The notes under the pieces: generated by a model
What the model saw: the letters and a program-made list of their open reading frames with translations, nothing else
Database searches by the model: none
What the model was told of the DNA's origin: nothing
Shown here: one piece after another, positions 12,861 to 26,800 of the stretch
Layout: the number at the start of each line of letters is the position of its first letter
Numbering within the stretch: the first letter of the stretch is position 1
Origin: Aristolochia californica
Lineage: Eukaryota > Streptophyta > Magnoliopsida > Piperales > Aristolochiaceae
Assembly (NCBI GenBank): GCA_029961685.1
Contig: JARWKL010000014.1
Location: 20,470,452 to 20,534,451, forward strand
Length of the DNA stretch: 64,000 bases
Reading direction: 5' to 3'
Program-made: the position numbers and the translations under genes

Positions 12861-13037
12861 ACGAGAAAACTGGGAGAGTGAAAAACTCAAGTTTGAAAAA
12901 AAAATTGAAGATCCAAAATCGTAATGCACAAATGATGAGAGAAATAATTCCAAAAGGTATCTGTGATTTTTTAGGTCCTCTTTTTTACAAAATAGCAAAA
13001 AGTGGATTATTTGGCTTTGGTAATTATCCCACCGCAT
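12594..13037 (-). other. Longest open frame in the array (147 codons), judged not a gene
   Basis: This ATG-started minus-strand frame covers most of one monomer. The same translation, or parts of it, appears in dozens of other monomers. Its length depends on the oligo-A tract being in the right phase and on TTCTCTCAC-like variants replacing TTCACTCAC, which encodes a TGA stop. It has no promoter or other gene context that I can see, and its composition is that of the repeat (rich in K, N, F, I). The plus strand of the same monomer also holds recurrent 60-70 codon frames. Most likely a chance frame; a fossil of a coding source sequence cannot be excluded. Confidence 0.7.
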
Positions 13038-14141
13038 GTTAACTTGAGAATTTTAATTTTTTCTACTCCTTGAAATTTTTGGATAATTAGGTCATTTGTA
13101 TCTTCAACATGTTTCTGGCATGCATATCCACCATATTTAAAACATATTAGGATCAATTAGGAATCTCTTTCTTATAAAATTCCACCAAGCTATTTGGGGT
13201 TGTACGAGTGGAATTTCCCCGACGTGGAGTAGAAAGCTTTGGTGTTCTTTTTTAGTGCGTGAAAATAATTTTCTTCGCTCACATTTATTAGAGTTTTCAA
13301 ATTCTTTTGCATACATAAACTCTAAAATTTCCATTTTGTTGTGATCTATATTTGCCTTATCTTTTTGTTTACAAGAAAACTGGGAGAAATAAAACTTCAA
13401 GTTTGAAAAAAAAAATTGAACATCCAAAATGGAAATGCACAAATGGTGAAAGAGATAATTCCAAAAAGTATCTATGATTTTTTAGGTCAATTGTTTTGTA
13501 AAATAGGAAAAAAGTGGGTTGTATGGCTCTGGTATATATCCCCCCGCACGTTTACTTGAGAAGTTTAATTTTTTCTACTCCTTGTAATTTTTGATTCATT
13601 AGGTTATTTTGCATCTTCAACATGTTTTTGGCATACATATCCACCACATTTAATACATGTTAGGACCAATTTGGAGTCTCTTCCTGATAAAATTCCACCA
13701 AGCTATCTAGGGTTGTGCCAGTGGAATTTCCCCAACGTGGATAACAAAAATTTGGTGTTCATTTTTAGTGCGTGAAAATAATTTTCTTCACCCTCATTTA
13801 TTATTGTTTTCAAATTCTTTTGCATACATAAAATCTAAAATTTCCATTTTGTTCTCATCTATATTTGCCTTATCTTGTGTTTTATTAGTAAACTGGGAGT
13901 GTGAAAAACTCAAGTTTGAAAAAAAAAATTGAACATCCAAAATGCAAATGCACAAATGCTGAGAGAGATAATTCGAAAAAGTATCTGGGATTTTTTAGGT
14001 CCACTTTTTTCTAAAATAGGCAAAAAGTGGGTTGTTTGGCTCTGCTAAATATCCTACCGCACGTTAACTTGAGAGTTTTAATTTTTTCTACTCCTTGAAA
14101 TTTTTGGTTCCTTAGGTCATTTGCATCTTCAACATGTTTCT
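12607..14141. repeat. Satellite block, three monomers
   Basis: Monomers start at 12607, 13117 and 13630. Member 13117 has GTGGAGTAGAAAGC in place of the usual GTGGATAACAAAAC. Member 13630 has CATACATATCC, TTGTGCCAGTGG and TTATTAGTAAACTGG. None carries the H1-H7 marker sets clearly. Confidence 0.85.
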
Positions 14142-16693
14142 GGCATGCATATCCACCACATTTAAAATATGTTAGGATCAATTAGGAATCTCTTTCTTAT
14201 AAAATTCCACCAAGCTATCTGTGGTTGTACCAGTGGAATTTTCCCTACCTGGATAACAAAACTCAGGTGTTCATTTTTAGTGCATGAAAATAATTTTCTT
14301 AATTCATTTTTATTATTGTTTTCAAATTTTCTTGCATACATAAACCCTAAAATTTCAATTTTGTTGTGATATATATTTGCCATATCTTTTTGTTTAAGAG
14401 AAAACTGGTACAGTGAAAAACTCAAGTTTGAAAAAAAAAATTGAACATCCAAAATGGAAATGCACAAATACTGAGATAGATAATTCAAAAAAGTATCTAT
14501 GATTTTTCATGTCCACTTTTTTGTAAAGTAGACAAAAGGTTGGTTGTTTGGCTTAGGTAATTATGCCACTGCTAGTTCACTTTAGAATTTTATTTTTTTC
14601 TTCTCCTCGAAAATTTTGGATCATTAGGACATTTGCATCTTCAACATCTTTCTGGCATGCATATCCACGACATTTAAAACATTTTAGGATCAATTAGGAA
14701 TCTCTTTCTTATAAAATTCCACCAAGCTATCTGGGGTTGTACGTGTGGAATTTCCCCAACGTGGATAACAAAACTTTGGTGTTCATTTTTAGTGCGTGAA
14801 AATAATTTTCTTCACTCACATTTATTATAGTTTTCAAATTCTTTTGCATACACCAACTCTAAAATTTCCATTTTGTTGTGATCTATATTTGCCTTATCTT
14901 TTTGTTTACGAGAAATTTGGGAGAGTGAAAAACTCAAGTTTGAAAAAAAAAATTGAACATCCAAACTGGAAATGCACAAATGCATAGAGAGATAATTCCA
15001 AAAAGTATCATTGATTTTTTTTTGTTCATTTTTTTGAAAAATAGGCAAAAGGTGGTTGTTTGTCTCTGGTAAATATTCCACCGCACGTTAACTTGAGAAT
15101 TTTAATTTTTTCTACTCGAAATTTTTGGATCATTAGGTCATTTGCTTCTTAACCTTTTTTCTGGGATGCATATCCACCACATTTAAAACATGTTAGGATC
15201 AATTTGAATCTCTTTCTCATAAAATTCCACCAAGCATCCTGGGGTTGTCCCAGAGGAATTTCCCAACGTGGATACAAAACTTTGGTGTTCATTTTTAGAG
15301 CAAGAAAATAATTTTCTTCACTCACATTTATTACAGTTTTCAAATTCTTTTGCATACATAAACTCTAAAGTTTCCATTTTGTTGTGATCTATATTTGCCT
15401 TATCTTGTTTTTTACAAGAAAACTAGGAGAGTGAAAAGCTCAAGTTCGAAAAAAAAATTGAACATCCAAAATGGAAATGCACAAATGCTGCGCGAGATAA
15501 TTTCCAAAAGTATCTGTGATTTTTTTGGTACGCTTTTTTGTAAAATAGGCAAAAAGTGTATTGTTTGGCTTTGGTATATATCCCACCGCACGTTAACTTG
15601 AGAATTTAAATTTTTTCTATTCCTTGAAATTTTTGGATCATTAGGTCATTTGCATCTTCAACATGTTTCTGGCATGGATATCTACCACATTTAAAACATG
15701 TTAGGATCAATTAGGAATCTCCTTCTTATAAAATTCCACCAAGCTATCTGGGGTTGTACAAGTGGAATTTCCCCAACATGGATAACAAAACTTAGGTGTT
15801 CATTTTTTGTGCGTGAAAATAATTTTCTTCACCCACATTTATTATAGTTTTCAAATTCTTTTGTGTACATAAACTCTAAAATTTCCATTTTGTTTTGTGA
15901 TCTATATTTGCCTTATCTTTTTGTTTACGAGAAAACTAGGTGAGTGAAAAACTTAAGTTTGAAAAAAAATATTGAACATCAGAAATGGAAATGCACAAAT
16001 ACTCAGAGAGATAATTCCAAAAAGTATCTATGATTTTTTAGGTCCGCTTTTTTCTAAAATAGGCAAAAAGTGGGATGTTCAACTGTGGTTAATATCCCAC
16101 CGCACGTTAACTTGAGAATTTTAATTTTTTCTACTCCTTGAAATTTTTGGATCAATAGGTCATTTGCATCTTCAAGATGTTGCTGGCATGCATATCCACC
16201 ACATTTAAAACATGTTATGATCAATTTGGAATCTCTTTCTTATAAAATTCTACCAATCAACCTGGGGTTGTACCAGTGAAATTTCTCCAACGTGGATAAC
16301 AAAACTTTGGTTTTCATTTTTAGTGCGTGAAAATAATTTTCTTCTCTCTCATTTATTATAGATTTCAATTCTTTTGCATACATAAACTATAAAATTTCCA
16401 TTTTGTTGTGATCTATATTTGCCTTATCTTTTTGTTTACGAGAAAACTAGTAGAGTGAAAAATGCAAGTTTGAAAAAAAAAAATTAAAGATTCAAAATGT
16501 AAATGCACAAATCCTAAGAGAGATAATTCCAGAAAGTATCAGTGATTCTTAAGTCTGCTTTTTTTGTAAAATAGGCAAAAAGTGGGTTGTTGTGCTCTGG
16601 TATATATCCTACCGCACGTAAACTTGAGAATTTTATTTTTTGCTACTCCTTGAAATTTTTGGATCATTAGGTCATTTGTATCAACATGTTTCT
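14142..16693. repeat. Satellite block, right copy of the 146-3209 duplication
   Basis: Monomers start at 14142, 14654, 15163, 15671 and 16185. The shared private variants with 146-3209 are listed there. Member 15163 carries GTTTTTTACAAG and CATCCTGGGG. Member 16185 carries AATGTAAATGC and the TTGTGCTCTGG ending that precedes an H6 monomer at 16694. Confidence 0.8.
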
Positions 16694-19600
16694 GGCATGC
16701 ATATCCACCACAATTAAAGCATGTTAGGATCAATTAGGAGCTCTTTCTTATAAAATTCCACCAAGCTATCTGGGGTTGTACCAGTGGAATTTCCCCAACA
16801 TGGATAACAAAACTTTGGTTTTCATTTTTAGCGTATGAAAATAATTTTCTTCACTCACATTTATTATAGTTTTCAAATTCTTTTGCATACATAAACTTTA
16901 AAATTTCCATTTTGTTGTGATCTATATTTGCCTTATCTTTTTGTTTACGGCGAAAACAAGGAGAGTGAAACACTGAAGTTTGAAAAAAAAAAATTGAACA
17001 TCCAAAATGGCAATGCACAAATGCTGAGAGACATAATTCCAAAAAGTATCTGTGATTTTTTAGGTCCGCTTTCTTGTAAAATAGGCAAAAAGTGGGTTGT
17101 TTGGCTCAAGTAAATATCCGAACACACGTTAATTTGAGAATTTTAATTTTTTCTACTCATTGAAATTTTTGGATCATTAAGTCATTTGCATCTTCAACAT
17201 GTTTCTGGCATGCATATCCACCACAATTAAAACAAGTTCGGATCAATTAGGAATCTCTTTCTTATAAAATTCCACCACGCAACCTGGGGTTGTACCAATG
17301 GAATTCCCCAACGTGGATAACAAAATTTTGGTGTTCAAATTTAGTGCGTGAAAATAATTTTCTTCACTCACATTCATTATAGTTTTCAAATTCTTCTGCA
17401 TACATAAACTCTAAAATTTCCATTTTGTTGTGATCTATATTTGCCTTTTATTTTTGTTTATGAGAAAACTAGGAGAGTGAAAAACTCTAGTTCGGAAAAA
17501 AAAATAAACATCCAAAATGGAAATGCACAAATGCTGAGAGAGATAATTCCAAAAACTATCAGTGTTTTTTTAGGTCCGCTTTTTTGAAAAATAGGGAAAA
17601 AGTGGGTTGTTTGGCTGGTAAATATCCCACTGCACATTAATTTGAGAATTTCAATTTTTTCTACTCCTTGAAATTTTTGGATCATTAGGTCATTTGCATC
17701 TTCAAGATGTTTCTGGCATGGATATCCACCACATTTAAAACATGTTAGGATCAATTTGGAAACTCTTTCTTATAAAATTCCACCAAGCTATCTAGGGTTG
17801 TACCTGTGAAATTTCCCCAACGTGGATAACAAAACAATTGTGTTCATTTTTAGTGCATGAAAATAATTTTCTTCACTCATATTTATTATAGTTTTCAAAT
17901 TCTTTTGCAAACATAAACTCTAAAATTTCCATTTTGTTGTGATCTATATTTGCCTAATCTTTTTGTTTACGAGAAAACTGGGAGACAAAAAAACTCAAGT
18001 TTGAAAAAAAAAATTAAATATTCAAAATGGAAATGCACAAATGGTGAGAGAGATAATTCCAAAAAGTATATGTGATTCTTTAAATCCGCTTTTTTTTAAA
18101 ATAGGCAAAAATATGGTTGTTGTGCTCTGGTATATATCCTACCACACATTAACATGAGAATTTTAATTTTTTCTAATTCTTGAAATTTTTGGATCATTAG
18201 GTCATTTGCATCTTCAACATGTTTCGGACATCCTTATCCACCACAATTAAAACATGTTAGGATAAATTAGGAATCTCTTTCTTATAAAATTGCACCAAGC
18301 TATCTGAAGTTGTACCAGTGGATTTCCCCAACGTGTATAACAAAACTTTGGTGTTCATTTTTACTGCGTGAAAATAATTTTCTTCACTCACATTTATTAT
18401 AGATTTAAAATTCTTTTGCATACATAAACTCTAAAATTTCCATTTTTTTTGTAATCTATATATACCTTATCATTTTGTTGACGAGAAAACTGGGAGAGTG
18501 AAAAACTCAAGTTTGAAAAAAAAATTAAACATCCAAAATGGAAATGCACAAATGCTGAGAGAGATAATTCAAAAAGGTTTCTGTGATTCTTTAGGTCTGT
18601 TTTTTTGTAAAAAAGGCAAAAAGTGGGTTGTTTGGCTCTGGTATATATCCCACCGCACGTTAACTTGAGAATTTTAATTTTTTCTTTTCCTTGAAAATTT
18701 TGGATCATTAGGTCATTTACATCTTCAACATGTTTCTGGTATGCATATCCACCACATTTAAAAAATGTTAGGATCAATTAGGAATCTCTTTCTTATAAAA
18801 TTCTACCAAGCTATCTGGAGTTCTACTAGTGGAATTTCCCCAACGTGGATAACAAAACTTTGGTGTTCATTTTTAGTGTGTGAAAATAATTTTCTTCACT
18901 CACATTTATTATAGTTTTCAAATTCTTTTGCATACATCAACTCTAAAATTTCCATTTTGTTGTGATCTATATTTGCCTTATCTTTTTGTTTACGAGAAAA
19001 CTGGGAGAGTGAAAAACTCAAGTTTGAAAAAAAAAAAAAACATCCAAAATGGAAATGGCCAAATGCTGAGAGAGATAATTCCAAAAAGTATTTGTGATTT
19101 TTTAGGTCCGCTTTTTTGTAAACTAGGCAAAAAGTGGGTTGTTTGGTTGTGGTAAATATCCCACCCTACATTAACTTGAGAATTTTAATTTTTTCTTCTT
19201 CTTGAAATTTTTGGATTAGAAATTTTTAATTTTAATGTTTCTGGCATGTATATCCACCACATTAAAACATGTTAGGATTAGGAATCTCTTTCTTATAAAA
19301 TTCCACCAAGCAACCTGGGGTTGTACCAGTGGAATTTCTCCAACGTGGATAACAAAACTTTGGTGTTCATTTTTAATGCGTGAAAATAATTTTCTTTTCT
19401 CACATTTATTTTAGTTTTCAAATTCTTTTGCATACATAAAATTTAAATTGCCATTTTATTTTTATCTTCATTTGCGTTATATTTTTGTTTTCAAGAAAAC
19501 TTGGGAGAACGAAAAACTAAAGTTCGAAAAAAAATTGAGCATTCAAAAAGGAAATGCACAAATGCTGAGAGAGATAATTCCAAAAAGTTTCTGTGATTTT

Positions 19601-19746
19601 TTAGGTCTGCTTTTTTATAAAATAGGCAAAAAGTGGGTTGTTTGGCTCTGCTAAATATCCCACCGCATGTTAACTTGAGAATTTAATTTTTTCTACCCCT
19701 TGAAATTTTTCGATCACTAGGTCATTTGCAACTTCAAGATGTTTCT
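16694..19746. repeat. Higher-order repeat copy in rotated phase (H6, H7, H1-H4)
   Basis: Members start at 16694 (H6: CAATTAAAGC, TTTTTAGCGTATG, TTTACGGCGAAAAC), 17207 (H7: CCACGCAACC), 17715 (H1: TTTGGAAACTC, ATTCAAAATGG), 18227 (H2), 18738 (H3) and 19243 (H4). The array then returns to H1 at 19747, so H5-H7 are missing at this turn. The H7 monomer here is full length, unlike those at 6188 and 9395. Confidence 0.75.
19205..19290. repeat. Scrambled patch at a monomer junction
   Basis: After GAAATTTTTGGAT the usual CATTAGGTCATTTGCATCTTCAACATG is replaced by TAGAAATTTTTAATTTTAATG. The next monomer (19243) then has GGATTAGGAATC where GGATCAATTAGGAATC is normal. The left arm of the inverted repeat is lost here. 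The patch resembles the GAATTTTAATTTTT segment about 50 bases upstream, which suggests template slippage. Confidence 0.7.
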
Positions 19747-22700
19747 GGCACGCATATCCACCACATTTAAAACATGTTAGGATAATTTTGGAAACTCTTT
19801 CTTATAAAATTCCACCAAGCTATCAAGGGTTGTACCCGTGGAATTTCCCCAACGTGGATAACAAAACTTTGGTGTTCATTTTTAGTGCGTGAAAATAATT
19901 TTCTTCACTCATCTTGTTATAGTTTTCAAATTCTTTTGCAAACATAAACTCTAAAATTTCCATTTTGTTGTGATCTATGTTTGCCTTATTTTTTGTTTAC
20001 GAGAAAACTGTGAGAGTGAAAAACTCAAGTTTGAAAAAAAAATTGAATATTCAAAATGGAAATGCACAAATGGTGAGAGAGATAATTCCCAAAAACTATC
20101 TGTGATTCTTTAAGTCCGCCTTTTTGTAAAATAGGCAAAAAGTGGGTTGTTGTGCTCTGGTATATATCCTACCGCACGTTAACTTGAGAATTTTATTTTT
20201 TTCTACTCCTTGAAATTTTTGGATCAATAGATCATTTGCACCTTCAACAAGTTTCTAGCATGCATATCCACCACAATTAAAACATGTTAGGAACAATTAG
20301 GAATCTCTTTCTTATTAAATTGCACCAAGCTATCTGGGGTTGTACGAGTGGAATTTTCCCAACGTGTATAACAAAACTTTCGTGTTTATTTTTAGTGCGT
20401 GAAAATAATTTTCTTCTCTCGCATTTATTGTAGATTTCAAATTCTTTTGCATACATAATCTCTAAAATTTCCATTTTGTAATGATCTATATTTGCCTTAT
20501 CTTTTTGTTTAGGGGAAAACTGGGAGAGCGAAAAACTCAAGTTTGAAAAAAAAATTAAACATAAAAAATGGAAATGCACAAATGCTGAGAGAGATAATTC
20601 GAAAACGTTTATGTGATTCTTTAGGTCCGCTTTTTTTTGTAAAATAGGCAACAAGTGGGTTGTTTGGCTCTGGTATATATCCCATCTCACGTTAACTTGA
20701 GAATTTTAATTTTTTCTACTCCTTGAAATTTTTGGATCATTAGGTCATTTGCATCTTAGACATGTTTCTGGCATGCATATCCACCACATTTAAAACATGT
20801 TAGGATCAATTAGGAATCTCTTTCTTATAAAATTCCACCAAGCTATCTGGGGTTGTACCAGTGGAATTTCCCCATCGTGGATAACAAAACTTTGGTGTTC
20901 ATTTTTAGTGCCTGAAAATAATTTTCTTCACTCACATTTATGATAGTTTTGAAATTTTTTTGCATTCATCAACTCTAAAATTTTCATTTTGTTGTGATCT
21001 ATATTTGCCTTATCTTTTTGTTTACGAGAAAACTGGGAGAGTGAAAAACTCAAGTTTGAAAAAAAAATTAAACATCCAAAATGGAAATGTAAAAATACTG
21101 AGAGAGATAATTCCAAAAAGTACCTGTGATTTTTTAGGTCCGCTTTTTTGTAAAATAGGCAAAAAGTGGGTTGTTTGGCTGTGGTAAATATCCCACCCTA
21201 CGTTAACCTAAGAATTTTTATTTTTTCTTCTTCTTGAAATTTTTGGATCATTATGTCATTTGCATCTTCAACATATTTCTGGCATGCATATCCACCACAT
21301 TTAAAACATGTTAGGATTAATTAGGAATCTCTTTCTTATAAAATTCCACCAAGCAACCAGGGGTTGTACTAGTGGAATTTCTCCAACGTGGATAACAAAA
21401 CTTTGGTGTTCATTTTTAGTACGTGAAAATAATTTTCTTCGCTCATATTTATTATAGTTTTCAAATTATTTTGCATACAAACACTCCAAAATTTCCATTT
21501 TGTTGTTATCTACATTTGCCATATATTTTTTTTTTCGAGAAAACTCTAGAGAGCGAAAATCTCAAGTTCGGAAAAAAAAAATTGAGCTTCCAAAAAGGAA
21601 ATGCACAAATGCTAAGAGAGATAATTCCAAAAAGTATCTGTGATTTTTAAGGTCTGCTTTTTTGTAAAATAGGCAAAAAGTGGGATGTTTGGCTCTGCTA
21701 AATATCCCACCGCACGTTAACTTGAGAATTTTAATTTTTTCTACTCCTTGAAATTTTTGGATCATTAGGTCATTTGCATCTTCAAGATGTTTCTGGCATG
21801 CATGTCCACCACATTAAAAACATGTTATGATCAATTTGGAATCTCTTTCTTATAAAATTCCACCAAGCACTTTGGGGTTGTACCAGTGGAATTTCCCCAA
21901 CGTGGATGACAAAACTTTTTTTAGTGCATGAAAATAATTTTCTTCACTCACATTTATTATAGTTTTCAACGTCTTTTGCATACATAAACTCTAAAATTTC
22001 CATTTTATTGTAATCTATATTTGTCTTATCTTTTTGTTTACGAGAAAACAAGGAGAGTGAAAAACGCAAGTATGAAAAAAAAAATTAAACATTCAAAATG
22101 TAAATGCACAAATGCTGAGAGAGATAATTCCAAAAAGTATCTATGATTCTTTAAGTCCGATTTTTTGAAAAATAGGCAAAAAGTGGGTTGTTGTGCTTTG
22201 GTATATATCCTACCGCACGTTAACTTGAGAATTGTAATTTTTTCTACTCCTTGAAATTTTTGGATCATTAGGTCATTTGCATCTTCAACATGTTTCTGGC
22301 ATGCATATCCACCACAATTAAAACATGTTATGATCAATTGGGAAACTCTTTCTTATAAAATTTCTCCAAGCTATCTGGGGATGTACCAGTGGAATTTCCC
22401 CAACGTGAATAACAAAACTTTGATTTTCAATTTTAGTGCGTGAAAATAATTTTTTGCACTCACATTTATTATAGTTTTCAAATTCTTTTACATACATAAC
22501 CTTTAAAATTTCCATTTTGGTGTGATCTATATTTGTCTTATCTTTTTGTTTACGGCGAAAACTGGGAGTTTGAAATACTCAAGTTTGAAAAAAAAAATTG
22601 AACATCCAAAATGGAAATGCACAAATGCTGAGAGACCTAATTCCAAAAAGTATCTATGATTTTTTAGGTCCGCTTTTTTGTCAAATAGGCAAAAAGTGGG

Positions 22701-23311
22701 TTGTTTGGCTCTGGTAAATATCCCAACTCACGTTAACGTGAGAAATTTAATTTTTTCTACTCCTTGAAATTTTTGGATCATTAGGTCATTTGCATCTTCA
22801 ACATCTTTCTGGCATGCATATCCACCACATTTAAAACATGTTATGATCAATTAGGAATCTCTTTCTTATAAAATTCCACCGCGACCTGGGGTTGTACCAG
22901 TGGAATTTCCCCAACGTGGATTACAAAACTTTGGTGTTCATTTTTAGTGCGTGAAAATAATTTTCTTCACTTACATTTATTATAGTTTTCAAATTGTTTT
23001 GCATACATAAACACTAAAATTTCCATTTTGTTGTGATCAATATTTGCCTTATCTTTTTGTTTACGAGAAAACTGGGAGAGTGAAAAACTCAAGTTTGAAA
23101 AAAAAATTAACATCCAAAATGGAAACGCACAAATACTGAGAGACATAATTCCAAAAAGTATCTATGATTTTTTAGGTCCGCTTTTTTGTAAAATAGGCAA
23201 AAAGTGCGTTGTTTGGCTCAGGTAAATATCCCACCGCACGTTAATTTGAAATTTTTAATTTTTTCTACTCCTTGAAACTCGTTAGGTCATTTGCATCTTC
23301 AAGATGTTTCT
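19747..23311. repeat. Complete seven-monomer higher-order repeat (H1-H7), reference copy
   Basis: Members and their markers are as follows. H1 at 19747 has TTTGGAAACTC, ACTCATC, GAATATTCAAAATGG and a TTGTGCTCTGG ending. H2 at 20257 has CAATTAAAAC, GCACCAAGC, GTGTATAAC and TGTAGATTTC. H3 at 20770 has GTGCCTGAAAATAA, CATTCATCAACTC and a GGCTGTGG ending. H4 at 21281 has CAAGCAACC and TTCTCC. H5 at 21795 has ATGTCCACCACATTAAAAAC, AATGTAAATGC and a TTGTGCTTTGG ending. H6 at 22298 has CAATTAAAAC and TTTACGGCGAAAAC. H7 at 22811 has CCACCGCGACC, GTGGATTAC, GAGACATA and AAGTGCGTTG. Total length is 3565 bases. H5 lacks about nine bases near 21918. Confidence 0.8.
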
Positions 23312-23807
23312 AGCATGCATATCCACCACATTTAAAACATGTTAGGATCAATTTGGAACCTCTTTCTTATAAAATTCCACCAAGCTATCTGGGGTTGTAC
23401 CCGTGGAATTTCCCCAACGTGGATAACAAAACTTTGGTGTTCATTTTTAGTGCGTGAAAATAATTTTCTTCACTCATCTTTATTGTAGTTTTCAAATTCT
23501 TTTGCATACATAAACTCTAAAATTTCCATTTTGTTGTGATCTATATTTGCCTTATCTTTTTGTTTACGAGAAAACTGGGAGAGTGAAAAACTCGAATTTG
23601 AAAAAAAAATTGAATATTCAAAATGGAAATGCACAAATGGTGAGAGAGATAATTCCAAAAAAGTATCTGTGATTCTTTAAGTCTGCCTTTTTGTAAAATA
23701 GGCAAAAAGTGGGTTGTTGTGCTCTGGTATTAACTTGAGAATTTTAATTTTTTCTACTCCTTGAAATTTTTGGATCAATAGATCATTTGCATCTTCAACA
23801 TGTTTCT
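23312..23807. repeat. 496-base monomer with a ~16-base deletion
   Basis: GTGCTCTGGTAT (near 23720-23731) passes straight to TAACTTGAGAATTTT. The intervening ATATCCTACCGCACGT is missing. The junction from the preceding monomer (about 23270-23285) has also lost roughly eleven bases: CTTGAAACTCGTTAGG is present where CTTGAAATTTTTGGATCATTAGG is usual. Confidence 0.82.
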
Positions 23808-26800
23808 GGCATGCATATCCACCACAATTAAAACATGTTAGGATCAATTAGGAATCTCTTTCTTATAAAATTGCACCAAGCTATCTGGGGTTGTACGAGT
23901 GGAATTTCCCCAACATGTATAACAAAACTTTGGTGTTTATTTTTAGTGTGTGAAAATAATTTTCTTCTCTCACATTTATTGTAGATTTCAAATTCTTTTG
24001 CATACATAAACTCTAAAATTTCCATTTTTTTATGATCTATATTTGCTTTATCTTTTTGTTTAGAAGAAACCTGGGAGAGTGAAAAAGTCAAGTTTGAAAA
24101 AAAAAATTAAACATCAAAAGTGGAAATACACAAATGCTGAGAGAGATAATTCGAAAAACTTTATGTGATTCTTTAAGTCCGCTTTTTTGTAAAATAGGCA
24201 AAAAGTGGGTTGTTTGGCTCTGGCATATATCCCACCCCACGTTAACTTGAGAATTTTCATTTTTTCTACTCCTTGAAATTTTTGGATCATTAGGTGATTT
24301 GCATCTTCAACATGTTTCTGGCATGCATATCCACCACATTTAAAACATGTTAGGATCAATTAGGAATCTCTTTCTTATAAAATTCCACCAAGCTATCTGG
24401 GGTTGTACCAGTGGAATTTCCCCAACGTGGATAACAAAACTTTGGTGTTCATTTTTAGTGCCTGAAAATAATTTTCTTCCCTCACATTTACGATAGTTTT
24501 CAAATTCTTTTGCATTCATCATCTCTAAAAATTCCATTTTGTTGTGATCTATATTTGCCTTATCTTTTTGTTTACGAGAAAACTGGGAGAGTGAAAAACT
24601 CAAGTTTGAAAAAAAAATTGAATATTCAAAATGGAAATGCACAAATGGTGAGAGAGGTAATTCCAAAAAAGTATCGGTGATTCTTTAAGTCCGCCTTTTT
24701 TTAAAATAGGCAAAAAGTGGGTTGTTGTGCTCTGGTATATATCCAACCGCACGTTAACTTGAGAATTTTAATTTTTTCTACTCCTTGAAATTTTGCGATC
24801 AATAGATTATTTGCATCTTCAACATGTTTCTGGCATGCATATCCACCACAATTAAAACATGTTAGGATCAATTAGGAATCTCTTTCTTATAAAATTGCAC
24901 CAAGCTATCTGGGGTTGTACGAGTGGAATTTTCCCAAAGTGTATAACAAAACTTTGGTGTTTATTTTTAGTGCCTGAAAATAATTTTCTTCCCTCACACT
25001 TACTGTAGTTTACAAATTCTTTTGCATACATAAACTCTAAAATTTCCACTTTGTTGTGATCTACATTTGCCCTATATTTTTGTTTTCGAAAAAACTTGGG
25101 AGAGTGAAAAACTCAAGTTCGAAAAAAAAAATTGAGCATCCAAATTGGAAATGCACAAATGCTGAGAGAGATAATTCACAAAAGTATCTGTGATTTTTTG
25201 GTCCACTTTTTTGTAAAATAGGCAAAAAAGGGTAGTTTGGCTCTAGTAAATATCCCACCGCACGTTAACTTGAGAATTTTAATTTTTTCTACTCCTTGAA
25301 ATTTTTGGATCATTAGGCCATTTGCATCTTCAACATGTTTCCGGCATGCATATGCAACACATTTAAAACATGTTAGGATCAATTAGGAATCTCTTTCTTA
25401 TAAAATTCCACCAAGCAACCTGGGGTTGTACCAGTGGAATTTCTCCAATGTGGATAACAAAACTTTGGTGTTCATTTTTAGTGCGTGAAAATAATTTTCT
25501 TCTCTCACATTGATTATAGTTTTCAAATTCTTTTTCATACATGAACTCTAAAATTTCCATTTTGTTGTGATCTACTTTTGCCTTATATTTTAGTTTTCGA
25601 GAAAACTTGGGAGAGCGAGAAACTCAGGTTCGAAAAAATAAATTAAGCATCCAAAAAGGAAATGCACAAATGCTGAGAGAGATAATTCCAAAAAGTATCT
25701 GTGATTTTTTAGGTCCGCTTTTTTGTAAAATAGGCAAAAAGTGGGTTGTTTGGCTCAGCTAAATATCCCACCGCACGTTAACTTGAAAATATTAATTCTT
25801 TCTACTACTTGAAATTTTTGGATCATTAGGTCATTTGCATCTTCAACATGTTTCTGGCATGCATATCCACCACATTTAAAACATGTTAGGATCAATTAGG
25901 AATCTCTTTCTTATAAAATTCCACCAAGCAACCTGGGGTTGTACGAGTGGAATTTCTCCAACGTGGATAACAAAACTTTAAGGTTCATTTTTAGTGCGTG
26001 AAAATAATTTTATTCTCTCACATTTATTATACTTTTCAAATTCTTTTGCATACATAAACTCAAAAATTTCTATTTTGTTATGATCTACATTTGCCTTATA
26101 TTTTTGTTTTCGAGAAAACTTGGGAGAGTGAAAAACTCAAGTTCGAAAAAAAAATTAAGCATCCAAAATGGAAAGGCACAAATACTGAGAGAGATAATTC
26201 CAAAAAGTATATGTGATTTTTTAGGTCCGCTTTTTTGTAAAATAGGCAAAAAGTGGGTTGTTGGGCTCAGGTAAATATCCCAACTCACGTTAACGTGAGA
26301 AATTTAATTTTTTCTATTCCTTGAAATTGTTGGATCATTAGGTCATTTGCATCTTCAACATGTTTCTAGCATGCATATCCACCACATTTAAAACATCTTA
26401 TGATCAATTAGGAATCTCTTTCTTATAAAATTCCACAACGCAACCTGGGGTTGTACCAGTGGAATTTCCCCAACGTGGATTACAAAACTCTGATGTTCAT
26501 TTTTAGTGCGTGAAAATAATTTTCTTCACTTAAATTTATTATAGTTTTCAAATTCTTTTGCATACATAAAAATTAAAATTTCCATTTTTTTGTGATCTAT
26601 ATTTGCCTTATCTTTTTGTTTACGAGAAAACTGGGAGAGTGAAAAACTCAAGTTTGAAAAAAAAATTAAACATCCAAATTGGAAATGCACAAATGCTGAG
26701 AGACATAATTCCAAAAAGTATCTATGATTTTTTAGGTCCGCTTTTTTTTAAAATAGGAAAAAAGTGCGTTGTTTGGATCTGGTAAATATCCCACCGCACG

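Noticed and set aside
12594..13037. Open frames of 60-147 codons on both strands as genes
   Set aside because: Each recurs once per monomer, is broken in many copies, often begins with TTG, and overlaps an open frame on the opposite strand. They reflect an AT-rich repeat with few stops in certain frames.
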